Notes under the pieces: generated by a model | Databases searched by the model: none | Seen by the model: the letters and a program-made list of their open reading frames with translations, nothing else | What the model was told of the DNA's origin: nothing | Source of the DNA: JAHCHG01 sp038246645 | Lineage (GTDB): Bacteria; Acidobacteriota; Blastocatellia; Pyrinomonadales; Pyrinomonadaceae | DNA length: 12,447 nucleotides | Reading direction: 5' to 3' | Assembly (NCBI GenBank): GCA_038246645.1 | Contig: JBBRVS010000172.1 | Span: 1-12,447, forward strand | Shown: in pieces, positions 1 through 7,283 of the stretch | Position numbering within the stretch: position 1 is the first letter of the stretch | Layout of the letters: every line of letters begins with the position of its first letter | Program-made: the position numbers and the translations under genes

Positions 1-1644
1 TTCGATTTCTTTTGCTTTTTGTTTGCCGATTTCCGCAACGAGTTCTTTTTCCAAAAACAGTTTAAACACCGCATTTGCATCGCTTAATTGCGTGGAAAGT
101 TCATCGTAAATCTTTTGTTCTTCGGGCGAAAGAGCCGAATCTATCTGTGAAAGCCGTCGTTTTTTATCATTGAGCTTTTGAAATTTCTGCCCGATTTCCG
201 TAACTTTTTGCGCCAGAAGCAAATAGCGTTCGATTAATTTCTGCTCTTTTTCAGTAAGCGTGACCCGGTTTTTTAAGCTCTTGATTTCATCGGCATCGCG
301 CCTGACAAAATCGAAGTATTCTTCTTCCTTGAGCATTGCCAAAACCTGTTCGGCTTGGGCAAAACGCCCCTGTTCGATCAGCAGATCGGCTAAATTACGA
401 TAAGTATTTTCAATCGATTGAAGATAAGTTTTTTGAATTTTCGGATCCAGACCTTTGATTGCCAGACGCAATTCCTGATATTTATTGACCGATTGTTTGC
501 CGTAAAAAATCGCCAGTTGCGGATTTTCAAAAGTTTTCAGGGCAAGCATTAGATTACCGAGCGTGATGGCTTCGACTCTTTTTTCGCCGATTTCGCGCAA
601 AATCGGCAATGCCCGGTTGAAGTTTTCCAGAGATTTGTCCTTGTTCTTCAGTTTTGTAAAAACAAGACCGAGATTATTATGCGTGGTTGCCGCATCGCTT
701 TTATTTCCGATAGAAATATAAAGTTCCAAAGCCATTGTATAAAATTCGATGGCTTTCTGATTCTCTTCCAAATCTGAATAAACTGTGCCGATATTATTGA
801 GCGCAATAGCTTCGCTCGATTTATCTTCGACATTCTTAAATATCTTGAGCGATTGTTCGTAAAACCCCAGAGCTTTTTGCAATTCGCCCAAATCAGCATA
901 GATCAAGCCGATATTATTGAGTGTGGTGGCTTCGCCGTTGAGATTTCCGGCGGCGCGGCGCAGCGGCAGAGCTAAATTGTGATATTCGAGAGCCTTTTGC
1001 CGATCTCCGAGATTATCAAAAACTCTGCCGATATTATTTAAGGTAACGGCTTCGCCGTTTTTATCACCGACCAAACGGCGAATCGGTAATGCTGAATTGA
1101 AATATTCCAGAGCTTTTTCATTTTCACTCAAATCCAGATAGACCGCACCGATACTGTTTAATGTAACGGCTTCGCCCGAAGAATCTTGGGCGGCGCGGCG
1201 CAGCGGCAAAGCTTTGGAATAATATTCGAGAGTTTTTTGTTTTTCGCCCAATTTATCATAAATACTGCCGATATTATTTAATGTCCGCGCTTCCCAAAAA
1301 TTGTCTTTCAGCTTCTGAAAAATAAGAAGTGCGTTTCGGTAAGCATTTAGAGCATCGGCGGTTTCTTCTAAAGCGTCTGTGGTGATGCCGATTCCGACCA
1401 GTGATTTTGCCGCGCCGCTTTCATCGCCCGCATCCTTATAAAGTAGGTTTGATTGACGAAACTTTTCTAAGGCTTGGCGGTAAGATTTGGCAGTTCTTTG
1501 ACTATTTAACGAGAGGGCTTCGTCAAATAAAATTTTAGCGCGGGCAATTTTTTCGGCATTTTCAGGTTGTCCGAAAATATTCGAACCGAAAAACGAAAAA
1601 ACAACCGACGCTAAAATTATCAGGCAGATTCGATTATTCATCAT
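1..1644 (-). CDS. Secreted TPR-repeat protein, probably the N-terminal part of a TPR-CHAT protein (partial)
   Basis: An uninterrupted frame runs from ATG at 1644 off the left edge (548 codons, C-terminus missing). Residues 1-27 look like a signal peptide (MMNNR then a hydrophobic run). From about residue 60 to 360 there are roughly eight tetratricopeptide repeats of exactly 40 residues, most with a T-L-N-N-I-G core and an alanine-rich second helix (E-K-A-L-E-Y-Y type). These are protein-binding scaffolds. Around residue 440 comes L-K-E-E-E-Y-F-D-F-V-R-R-D, then a charged coiled-coil-like stretch to the edge. In TPR-CHAT proteins this linker precedes a caspase-like CHAT domain; that domain would lie outside the window, so the CHAT call is inference. 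Two adjacent ATG codons (1644, 1641) could start it, and no clear ribosome site is seen. It probably acts in the periplasm or at the envelope. Confidence 0.85.
   Translation of the reverse strand, partial: MMNNRICLIILASVVFSFFGSNIFGQPENAEKIARAKILFDEALSLNSQRTAKSYRQALEKFRQSNLLYKDAGDESGAAKSLVGIGITTDALEETADALNAYRNALLIFQKLKDNFWEARTLNNIGSIYDKLGEKQKTLEYYSKALPLRRAAQDSSGEAVTLNSIGAVYLDLSENEKALEYFNSALPIRRLVGDKNGEAVTLNNIGRVFDNLGDRQKALEYHNLALPLRRAAGNLNGEATTLNNIGLIYADLGELQKALGFYEQSLKIFKNVEDKSSEAIALNNIGTVYSDLEENQKAIEFYTMALELYISIGNKSDAATTHNNLGLVFTKLKNKDKSLENFNRALPILREIGEKRVEAITLGNLMLALKTFENPQLAIFYGKQSVNKYQELRLAIKGLDPKIQKTYLQSIENTYRNLADLLIEQGRFAQAEQVLAMLKEEEYFDFVRRDADEIKSLKNRVTLTEKEQKLIERYLLLAQKVTEIGQKFQKLNDKKRRLSQIDSALSPEEQKIYDELSTQLSDANAVFKLFLEKELVAEIGKQKAKEIE
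608..1388 (-). repeat. 120-bp periodic coding repeat (TPR array)
   Basis: At DNA level the TPR gene repeats every 120 bp. The motif CCGATATTATT or a close variant recurs at 668, 788, 908, 1028, 1148, 1268 and (weakly) 1388. An identical 18-nt G+C-rich string occurs at 951-968 and 1191-1208, exactly two units apart, suggesting fairly recent duplication or gene conversion inside the array. The array could change in repeat number by recombination. Confidence 0.8.
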
Positions 1645-1756
1645 AATTTTTAGAATCATAAACTACAAACCGTTTAATTTACACCGAAATAAACCAAAAA
1701 ACTCTTTTTGAAGCTATGATAATAACGAATAAGCCTTAAATAATTGCAGACCGTAA

Positions 1757-1798
1757 AAAAAGTTTTACTGCCGGAGTTTTGAAAATTCCGGCAGTAAA
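1757..1798 (-). terminator. Intrinsic terminator of the lipocalin-like gene
   Basis: A perfect 12-bp stem (1764-1775 with 1787-1798) has an 11-nt loop whose TTTT/AAAA ends can also pair. Read on the minus strand it is followed at once by a run of T (the A-run at 1755-1761). It begins two bases after the stop codon of the minus-strand gene at 1800, so it should end that transcript and separate it from the TPR gene further on. Confidence 0.88.
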
Positions 1799-1799
1799 T

Positions 1800-3011
1800 T
1801 TAATCAAAAAAAGATTTCGCCGGGAATTCAAAACTGTTTCCCATCAAAAAATAAGCAAGATTCGGCTGATCGTGTGAGCGGTCATAGCCGACGAGTTCGA
1901 CGTAAGCCCGACCTGTTACAGCATTTTCGCCGGATTTTCCGTTCACGGAACACGCGCCTTCCCAATAGACGATCATCGTCGTGCCGCGGGTATCTAATTC
2001 CTGATCTTCGATGACCGGATCAACCGTTAATTCAATGTCGAATTGCGGAACTTTGATTTTCCAGCCGCTCGGATACGTCGCTTTGGTGCGCGGACTTTTC
2101 CAAAATCCGGTCGGTTCGATTGTAAAATCTTTATGCATTAGCGGCGTAAATTCGCCGTCTTTTTTGACGAAATTTCCGCTCGAAAAATCAGAAACTTTGC
2201 CTAAACTGTCGCGCAATTGATAACACATTAATTCGGTTTCGTCATCGAGCTGAATCGAGAACCAATCCCAACCCTTTTGTTTTTCGGTCGGTGTCCACGT
2301 GCCGAATTCTCTGTCCATCCACGCCGAACCGTTAAAATGTTCGGTCTTGCCGTCCAGGATCAGATCGCCTTCCATTTCCATCCGCGTGTATGAAAAATAG
2401 CGCGAGGCTTCCCCTTCGTCTTTGAAGGAAACGCCGTCTTTGCCTGTGCCGTTCAAGATCGGTTTTTTTGTCGGTTTCAGATTCGCTTCAAAAACGACAT
2501 TTTCTCCGACCGTTGCCCGCAAAATATGCGTGCCGTGCGATTCGCGCAAAGACCAATCGCCCAAACGCAAATGAAAATGGCTTTCGCTCGCCGAAGCCGG
2601 AAAATCAAACCAGCCGTTTGAACTTTTGCGGTGCGCGTAGCGGAATTTTTTACCGTCAACGTCCGTCAGCGCAAAATGCGCGAAATAGATCGGATTGCCG
2701 AGAAGCCTGAGCGGCACGAGCGAAAATTTGTCCAAATCCGTTCGTCGTTTGAAAAACACGAGCTCAAACCCGAATTTTTTGCCCGATGCGGTTTCGGCGT
2801 GTCCGGTGTAATACCACCATTCGGTCTGCGCGTGTTCGTGCGCGTATAGATCACGCGGCAGCGCGACCGGATCGAGTTCTGTTCCGTCGCGCAAAGTGTC
2901 GGCTTTCCCGGCAAATGTATCGGCGGCGATTTCAAACCAATCGGCGGCGGTTTTCTCGAAATTTTTTATGTAATCCTGAATCGTATCTTGAAAAGTATTT
3001 TGTTCACCCAT
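1800..3011 (-). CDS. Lipocalin-fold AttH/CrtC-like protein (carotenoid 1,2-hydratase-related, COG5621 type)
   Basis: 403 residues, close to the usual size for this family. Diagnostic segments: E-W-W-Y-Y-T-G-H at 64-71, a hydrophobic strand G-F-E-L-V-F-F at 81-87, G-S-A-W-M-D-R-E-F-G at 228-237 and G-W-D-W-F-S-I-Q-L-D-D at 247-257. These fit the two tandem lipocalin-like domains of the AttH/hydroxyneurosporene synthase (CrtC) superfamily. CrtC members hydrate carotenoid double bonds, while many relatives are only called predicted secreted hydrolases. No carotenoid genes are nearby, so the substrate is unknown. No signal peptide is visible: the N-terminus is polar and amphipathic, unlike typical COG5621 members, so it may be cytoplasmic. 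The ATG at 3011 has GAGGA at 3021-3025 (9-nt spacing). It appears monocistronic, with a strong terminator downstream and a palindrome in its leader. Confidence 0.85.
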   Translation of the reverse strand: MGEQNTFQDTIQDYIKNFEKTAADWFEIAADTFAGKADTLRDGTELDPVALPRDLYAHEHAQTEWWYYTGHAETASGKKFGFELVFFKRRTDLDKFSLVPLRLLGNPIYFAHFALTDVDGKKFRYAHRKSSNGWFDFPASASESHFHLRLGDWSLRESHGTHILRATVGENVVFEANLKPTKKPILNGTGKDGVSFKDEGEASRYFSYTRMEMEGDLILDGKTEHFNGSAWMDREFGTWTPTEKQKGWDWFSIQLDDETELMCYQLRDSLGKVSDFSSGNFVKKDGEFTPLMHKDFTIEPTGFWKSPRTKATYPSGWKIKVPQFDIELTVDPVIEDQELDTRGTTMIVYWEGACSVNGKSGENAVTGRAYVELVGYDRSHDQPNLAYFLMGNSFEFPAKSFFD

Positions 3012-3033
3012 CCTTGTTCTTCCTCTTTTGTGA

Positions 3034-3049
3034 AATTATGTACATAATT
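3034..3049. promoter_or_regulatory. 16-bp perfect palindrome upstream of the lipocalin-like gene (candidate operator)
   Basis: AATTATGTACATAATT is a perfect inverted repeat, 23 to 38 nt before the minus-strand ATG at 3011. Its size and position suit a dimeric repressor site. It is A+T-rich, so chance occurrence is possible. No regulator gene is adjacent. Confidence 0.3.
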
Positions 3050-3369
3050 AAAGCTAACAATTTTGGGCAATATATGGCAAGTTCGGATTGCAAGGTGTGT
3101 GGCTTGCCTGAAGTGCTAAGTATGAAAGAAATCTGTCTGACAAGAAACATTGGCATCCATAACAAAAATTTTAACAAATTATCCAATCCTCATTTTTTGC
3201 TGAGGCAAATTATAACAAATTAATTTTTATTGTTTTTAAAGTTTTTTGCCGTTAATATAAGTTTTAAAAGAAATGGATTACTGAACCCGAAAGGTAGAGA
3301 ATTACGGATTTCCTACTCTGTGAATAGAGCCTTGAAAACTCTTTTTAATTGTTTTGAATACTAACTAAA

Positions 3370-3453
3370 GGCTATTTCAAAAAAACGAAATAACCCGTTA
3401 GGCAAGCCGCTCTCAAGACCGCGTTTGCCACTAAACACGCGGTCAAAGACCGC
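3370..3453 (+). promoter_or_regulatory. Structured leader with mutually exclusive hairpins upstream of the LysM cassette
   Basis: Hairpin 1: 3370-3378 pairs with 3387-3395 (8 of 9). Hairpin 2: GACCGCGT at 3417-3424 pairs perfectly with 3437-3444. Hairpin 3: GCGGTC-AAA-GACCGC at 3439-3453. Hairpins 2 and 3 share 3439-3444, so only one can form at a time. The block ends 45 nt before the ATG at 3499. No T-run follows, so it is not a plain terminator. It may be a leader switch or a small palindromic repeat; a related string lies at 9881-9910. Confidence 0.35.
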
Positions 3454-3498
3454 TCACTTAACCGAATTTTGGAATTTTTGAGATAACTTCTAATAATT

Positions 3499-3969
3499 AT
3501 GGCAGAAAATTATCGTGTAAAATTGGGTGATTGTCTCTTTTGCATAATCCATGAAAAGTATCTTTTGCCGGAAACAGTTTGGAATCACTCAAATAATGAA
3601 TCTTTACGCAGAAAACGAATTGAACTGAAAAATCTGCAACCCGGTGATTTTATTTTCATACCCGACATACGACCGAAGGAAGTTAAAGAACCGACCAAGC
3701 AGGTTCATAAGTTTCAAATGAAGGGCAAACCGCATCTGCATTGGATTGAAATCGAACTTCTTGGAGAGGACGGAAAGCCGATCCCGAATGAAAAATATAA
3801 AATGACATTACCGGACGGAAGTGAAAAAGAGGGAACCCTGGATCAAAACGGCTGGGCGCGGGTTGAAGGTTCGGTTAATGGTGATTGTGAAATAACTTTC
3901 CCCGAATTAGACAAAACATCGTGGGAATTTGTCAACACTGGCGGTCCTAAGACGGAATCGAGTCAATAA
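3499..3969 (+). CDS. LysM-like plus Ig/carboxypeptidase-regulatory-like domain protein of contractile-injection (T6SS-type) loci
   Basis: 156 residues. Residues 4-55 are LysM-like: Y-R-V-K-L-G-D-C-L, then W28, then L-Q-P-G-D-F-I-F-I-P at 46-55. LysM folds bind peptidoglycan, but this divergent version, with a Cys in the G-D-C motif, is typical of small proteins near VgrG/PAAR spike genes. Residues 80-140 form a beta-rich domain (E-L-L-G-E-D-G-K-P-I-P, T-L-P-D-G-S, E-G-T-L-D-Q-N-G-W-A-R-V-E-G, F-P-E-L-D) like the Ig-like modules I know from VgrG tails and companion proteins. No signal peptide is present, as expected for cargo of an injection machine. No clear ribosome site precedes the ATG. 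The next gene starts 6 nt after the stop, and its N-terminal half is a paralogue. An adaptor or spike-accessory role is inference; no spike, sheath or tube gene is in the window. Confidence 0.75.
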   Translation: MAENYRVKLGDCLFCIIHEKYLLPETVWNHSNNESLRRKRIELKNLQPGDFIFIPDIRPKEVKEPTKQVHKFQMKGKPHLHWIEIELLGEDGKPIPNEKYKMTLPDGSEKEGTLDQNGWARVEGSVNGDCEITFPELDKTSWEFVNTGGPKTESSQ

Positions 3970-3975
3970 ACGTTT

Positions 3976-4614
3976 ATGAACTATGAAGAATATATAGTAA
4001 AACAAGGCGACTGCATTTCGAGCATTGCGTTTGAAAGAGGATTTTTCCCGGAAACCATTTGGAACGATCCCAAAAACGAAAGCCTGAAGCAAGAGCGAAA
4101 AAATCTCAATGCTCTTTTACCGGGCGATGTGGTTTTCATCCGGGAAAAGGAAGAGAAAAAGGAAACCGTGGCGTACCAGAAACGGCATCGGTTCAAACGC
4201 AAAGGCGTTCCTGAAAAGCTGGTCATCCGATTTATGAAAGATGATAAACCGCGAGCCGCCGAAAAATACGAACTTGATATTGATGGCAAAAAGACTGAAG
4301 GAGAAACCGATGACGACGGATATATCAAAGCGGTAATTTCTCCTGATGCAAAGTTGGCAATTATAACATTTTTGAAAACAGGAGAAGAGTATTCTCTTCA
4401 ACTTGGACATTTAGATCCGGTTACGGTGATTTCGGGTGTTCAGGGACGACTTGATAATCTGGGATTTTATTCGGGTCCGGTTGACGGTAATTTAAACGAG
4501 GCTTTGACTAAGGCTATTAAAGAATTTCAAGAAAAGTATTTGTCCAAAGAGCAGGCAACAGGTGAGTTAAATGAATTGACTCAAGAAAAGCTACGGCAAA
4601 CATACGGAGGATAA
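3976..4614 (+). CDS. LysM-like protein with C-terminal peptidoglycan-binding domain (T6SS/contractile-system associated)
   Basis: 212 residues in three parts. Residues 5-55 are a LysM-like domain (Y-I-V-K-Q-G-D-C-I-S-S-I-A, W29, L-L-P-G-D-V-V-F-I) paralogous to the preceding protein. Residues 70-140 are a short beta-rich domain (K-G-V-P-E-K-L-V-I-R-F, E-G-E-T-D-D-D-G-Y-I). Residues 141-212 are a PG_binding_1-type domain with L-Q-L-G-H-L-D-P, S-G-V-Q-G-R-L-D-N-L-G-F-Y-S-G-P-V-D-G and A-I-K-E-F-Q. This layout is a recurring family, commonly called LysM or peptidoglycan-binding domain protein, in gene clusters of type VI and related contractile systems. There it probably helps cargo engage the cell wall (inference). 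No secretion signal is seen. The next gene starts 2 nt after its stop, and the ribosome site for that gene lies inside this one, so co-translation is likely. Confidence 0.8.
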   Translation: MNYEEYIVKQGDCISSIAFERGFFPETIWNDPKNESLKQERKNLNALLPGDVVFIREKEEKKETVAYQKRHRFKRKGVPEKLVIRFMKDDKPRAAEKYELDIDGKKTEGETDDDGYIKAVISPDAKLAIITFLKTGEEYSLQLGHLDPVTVISGVQGRLDNLGFYSGPVDGNLNEALTKAIKEFQEKYLSKEQATGELNELTQEKLRQTYGG

Positions 4615-4616
4615 CT

Positions 4617-6077
4617 ATGCATTTGATTTGCAGGCGTTGCGGAAAGGTTTTCAGAGATGAAACACTCGACGAAGAACCTAAAGAAGTAGAGTTTGAGGAT
4701 CATCACTTATTTTATTTTGAGGAAAACCAAATACGATTATTAAAAGTAGCCTTAACAGAATTATGTACTGATGATAGATACCACGATTTAGGATTTGGCA
4801 AATTAAAAGAAGTTGAAGAAGCTAGGGTAACAACAGTAGAATCAAAAAAGAAATTAAGTAAAAAAGCCCAAAAATCCAAAATAAACGTAATACAAACAGA
4901 AGTTGTTCCTGAAATTATTTTAGAATGTCCATTCAAACCATTAAATCGCAGGATTGTGATCTCTCCGGCTCAATTTTGTTCCGGTATAGGTTTAACAGAC
5001 TCTAGTATGACTTTAGAGCATTGGAAGTCATATATGAAAACTGTGGTCTATGATGAAATTGTTTTCTTAATCAAAAAACCTGTAGTTGAAGAAAAAAAGA
5101 ATTTAATAGAAACTCACTACAAAAAATATGAAAAATCCGAATTAAGTAAAAAGAAAGTTGAATTAGATGAGTTAATTGCTGTGGTAAATATTTTGTTATT
5201 TACCGATGACCAAAAAGAAGTGAAGGGATTCGAAAGCTGTGTGTGCGAAACGATAAATAAAAAGCATTTATTTCCGACCGTTGTGTGTCCAAATTATTTA
5301 AAACGGTACCATTCTGTCCCGTGTGATGGATACCTACATTCCAGTCTGATAAAATCGCAACCAGTTTGGAAAAATGATCCGGATATGTGGGAACAATGTG
5401 CCAATATTTTAGGTCCTTTGCTTGTTAAAGGTGAACTCAAAACAGTTAAACCTTTGGGTAAGGATAAGTTAGAATTAAGACAAATCCCATGGAAAACAGC
5501 GAAGATACTTTTGCCCAGACCACTACTTAATATGATCTTTGATTTGCGTTTTCAGTTTGAACCTTGCGGAGCATTATTTATTGACGAACGCACCCCTGAC
5601 GAATTAAAGCGCAAGAAGACAACTCCCGGTGAAGGGGGAACTTTACGAAGTTGGCATCAGGATTCTCACGAAGTCCTTCCGTCTCCAACATTTGAAAGCG
5701 AAACAAGACTACCTGAATTTTGCAAGGCATTACATAATCATTATAAAGAATTCTCGGGAGAAGGAAGCGGTTCATCTATTGTCATAGGAAAATATGTCGG
5801 ACCACAGGGGCTAGCTGAATATACAGGAACAGGATCAAATACAGAACACAACACAAAGGTTGTAGTTGACTATATAAATAAGCGGATTTACCTAACATTA
5901 TCGCATTATCAATACTGTTGCATTATTAAAAAAGAGGAAGGAAAATACGTATGGTGGATGAAATCAGGAACACAGGAACTTAGCAAAGCATGGACAGATT
6001 TGGATAAAGAAAGTGGGGAGAAATTTCTGATGAGTCCTTGGATGGAGATTCTTTTGCCGAATGCCGAAGATTATTAG
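4617..6077 (+). CDS. Cys-rich protein of unknown function, candidate effector or cargo of the LysM cassette
   Basis: 486 residues; I do not recognise the family. The N-terminus has C5-x2-C8 (C-R-R-C-G-K), half of a zinc-ribbon-like motif. Fourteen cysteines are scattered (5, 8, 50, 104, 121, 208, 210, 224, 236, 261, 317, 369, 434, 435), including C-V-C at 208-210. Residues 155-200 are lysine/glutamate-rich and probably helical. The C-terminal third has S-W-H-Q-D-S-H at 345-351 and a beta-rich aromatic stretch at 414-450 (Y-I-N-K-R-I-Y-L-T-L-S-H-Y-Q-Y). There is no signal peptide or membrane segment. The start is firm: GGAGG at 4606-4610, 6 nt before the ATG. It sits 2 nt after the peptidoglycan-binding gene, and by analogy with such cassettes may be the delivered protein. 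It is visibly more A+T-rich, with many TTA and AAA codons, than its neighbours, suggesting transfer. No immunity gene follows directly. Confidence 0.7.
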   Translation: MHLICRRCGKVFRDETLDEEPKEVEFEDHHLFYFEENQIRLLKVALTELCTDDRYHDLGFGKLKEVEEARVTTVESKKKLSKKAQKSKINVIQTEVVPEIILECPFKPLNRRIVISPAQFCSGIGLTDSSMTLEHWKSYMKTVVYDEIVFLIKKPVVEEKKNLIETHYKKYEKSELSKKKVELDELIAVVNILLFTDDQKEVKGFESCVCETINKKHLFPTVVCPNYLKRYHSVPCDGYLHSSLIKSQPVWKNDPDMWEQCANILGPLLVKGELKTVKPLGKDKLELRQIPWKTAKILLPRPLLNMIFDLRFQFEPCGALFIDERTPDELKRKKTTPGEGGTLRSWHQDSHEVLPSPTFESETRLPEFCKALHNHYKEFSGEGSGSSIVIGKYVGPQGLAEYTGTGSNTEHNTKVVVDYINKRIYLTLSHYQYCCIIKKEEGKYVWWMKSGTQELSKAWTDLDKESGEKFLMSPWMEILLPNAEDY

Positions 6078-6447
6078 CGGATAATTAGATCAATACCTTC
6101 GCCAGTTTTGGGCGAATTCAAAATACATAATCATTGAAAACAAAAGACTTGAAAAATTAACTGAAAATCCAAAAATAATTAATAATAGTTCTGCAAAATG
6201 CAGACCTGATATTAAATATAAATCCTGATTTTGGTTATATTTACAAAGCCCATAAAATCAATGCCAAAAATCAATTTTTAATTCTGATTTTGGCGAAGGT
6301 ATTGTTAGATGTAAAACCATAAAAATAAAATAACTTGGAGTCGGCAATTACGATCAAACCGATGAATAGAATTTTTTAAATAGAAAAAGTTAAAAAACTC
6401 GGAATTCAGAAGTGAGGTGAGGATATTTGAAGTTTCACAGGCGGAAA
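6078..6447. other. 370-nt non-coding gap between convergent genes, mostly the MITE-like element
   Basis: Apart from the element at 6091-6304, the stretch 6311-6447 holds no recognisable gene. No good intrinsic terminator is seen for either the cassette or the anti-sigma gene, only a weak all-A/T hairpin near 6371-6398. Confidence 0.5.
6091..6304. mobile_element. MITE-like non-autonomous element, 214 bp, with 14-bp terminal inverted repeats and TTAGAT target duplication
   Basis: CAATACCTTCGCCA at 6091-6104 is the exact reverse complement of 6291-6304. Inside these ends similarity goes on imperfectly, with GAATTCAAAAT on the left against GAATTAAAAAT read inward from the right, giving about 30-bp ends. 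The element is bracketed by the same 6-mer TTAGAT in direct orientation (6085-6090 and 6305-6310), as a target-site duplication should be. The interior is A+T-rich and non-coding, and holds the hairpin TCTGCA-AAA-TGCAGA (6190-6204). No transposase is present, so mobilisation in trans is inferred. I cannot assign an IS family. Confidence 0.75.
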
Positions 6448-7266
6448 TTAATTTGGAGATAATTTGTTCGTATCGAGATTTACGGTTTGAAATTTCAACA
6501 CGACGCGCACGGTTTCGGAGCGGTGATCCATATTTGCCGGAACGAACGGCGGCGCGTAATCCGGATTTGTTCTCAAGGCTTTTTCAAGTTCGATCACGGC
6601 GCGGCGGTCTTTTGAAGGTTCGACCACTTCGGCAATCTGCGCCAAACCATTGCCGAACACATCGGCAACGACGACGACTTCTTCATCCTTCATTTCGCCG
6701 CGCATAAACGATTTGGTCAGCGCGACCAATGCGCCTTGCGGATTGAGCGAAGGCGACACGGCTGAAACAGAAATACGTTCGTTAGCAAATTCAAACGGTG
6801 TTAATTCGGCATCGTAAAGATTCGGTGTGGCTTGAGCCAGTAAAATCGAAGAAGTGCTGGGTTTTTCGTAAACGGCAGACTCATCATCCTGACGAATTCC
6901 AGTGTTTGCCGTCATCAAAGCCCACAAAAGTATAAAACCGAACAATAAAGAGACGGCAGTTCCGACCATAGACGGCATCAGAAAACTACGCGCCCAAACT
7001 TGGAATTTGTCGGAATAAGTCGGTTCGACATATACTTGCGCAGTTAATTCCTGAGCCACACGGTTTCTTACCGAATTTAATAGATCATTCGGTAAGACCG
7101 GGCGCGGCATCATTCGCAAATCTCTCCGCAGAGCTTGAAAATCCGACAGTTTTTGGCGGCACAAAGGGCATCGCACCAGGTGTTCATCAAGCGCGACGCG
7201 GTCTTTATCCGTCAAAACGTCATCGAGATAGATAGAGAGATTAAATTGTAAATTTTCGCAGTTCAT
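6448..7266 (-). CDS. Transmembrane zinc-finger anti-sigma factor (zf-HC2/ZAS type)
   Basis: 272 residues from the ATG at 7266. That start is chosen because GAGGA (7276-7280) lies 9 nt upstream; a longer in-frame start at 7323 would fall inside a repeat hairpin and adds an unconserved-looking tail. Residues 1-40 are a ZAS/zf-HC2 domain with C3, then H29-x3-C33-x2-C36, the zinc ligands that let such proteins hold their ECF sigma factor. One membrane helix lies at about 99-119. The external part (120-272) has V-V-V-V-A-D-V-F-G-N-G-L-A-Q-I-A-E-V and later A-P-P-F-V-P-A-N, loosely like a TonB-C-type fold; that likeness is tentative. It follows the ECF sigma gene on the same strand and is its likely partner, sensing an envelope signal. 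The 464-nt spacer between them is unusually long for such a pair. Confidence 0.88.
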   Translation of the reverse strand: MNCENLQFNLSIYLDDVLTDKDRVALDEHLVRCPLCRQKLSDFQALRRDLRMMPRPVLPNDLLNSVRNRVAQELTAQVYVEPTYSDKFQVWARSFLMPSMVGTAVSLLFGFILLWALMTANTGIRQDDESAVYEKPSTSSILLAQATPNLYDAELTPFEFANERISVSAVSPSLNPQGALVALTKSFMRGEMKDEEVVVVADVFGNGLAQIAEVVEPSKDRRAVIELEKALRTNPDYAPPFVPANMDHRSETVRVVLKFQTVNLDTNKLSPN

Positions 7267-7283
7267 TTTTTTTCGTCCTCTGT

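Larger units (their letters stand above)
3012..3498. other. 487-nt non-coding region between divergent genes
   Basis: It separates the minus-strand lipocalin-like gene from the plus-strand LysM cassette. No convincing gene is seen: the short frames here are A+T-driven and lack ribosome sites. It holds the palindrome at 3034-3049, and a cluster of hairpins at 3370-3453 nearer the cassette. No confident -35/-10 pair could be fixed for the cassette. Confidence 0.6.

Noticed and set aside
3004..3186. A 60-codon minus-strand frame in the 3012-3498 spacer
   Set aside because: It overlaps the lipocalin-like start in another frame, covers its leader palindrome, and has no ribosome site.
2786..3223. 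A 145-codon plus-strand frame overlapping the start of the lipocalin-like gene
   Set aside because: It is antisense to strong family motifs, very Arg-rich as expected of a shadow frame, and has no ribosome site.
3012..3498. tRNA or known riboswitch in the spacer
   Set aside because: No cloverleaf, T-arm signature or recognisable riboswitch core could be found by eye, only short hairpins.
6417..6707. A 96-codon plus-strand frame over the end of the anti-sigma gene
   Set aside because: It is the antisense shadow of a well-supported CDS and its composition is Arg-rich and unstructured.
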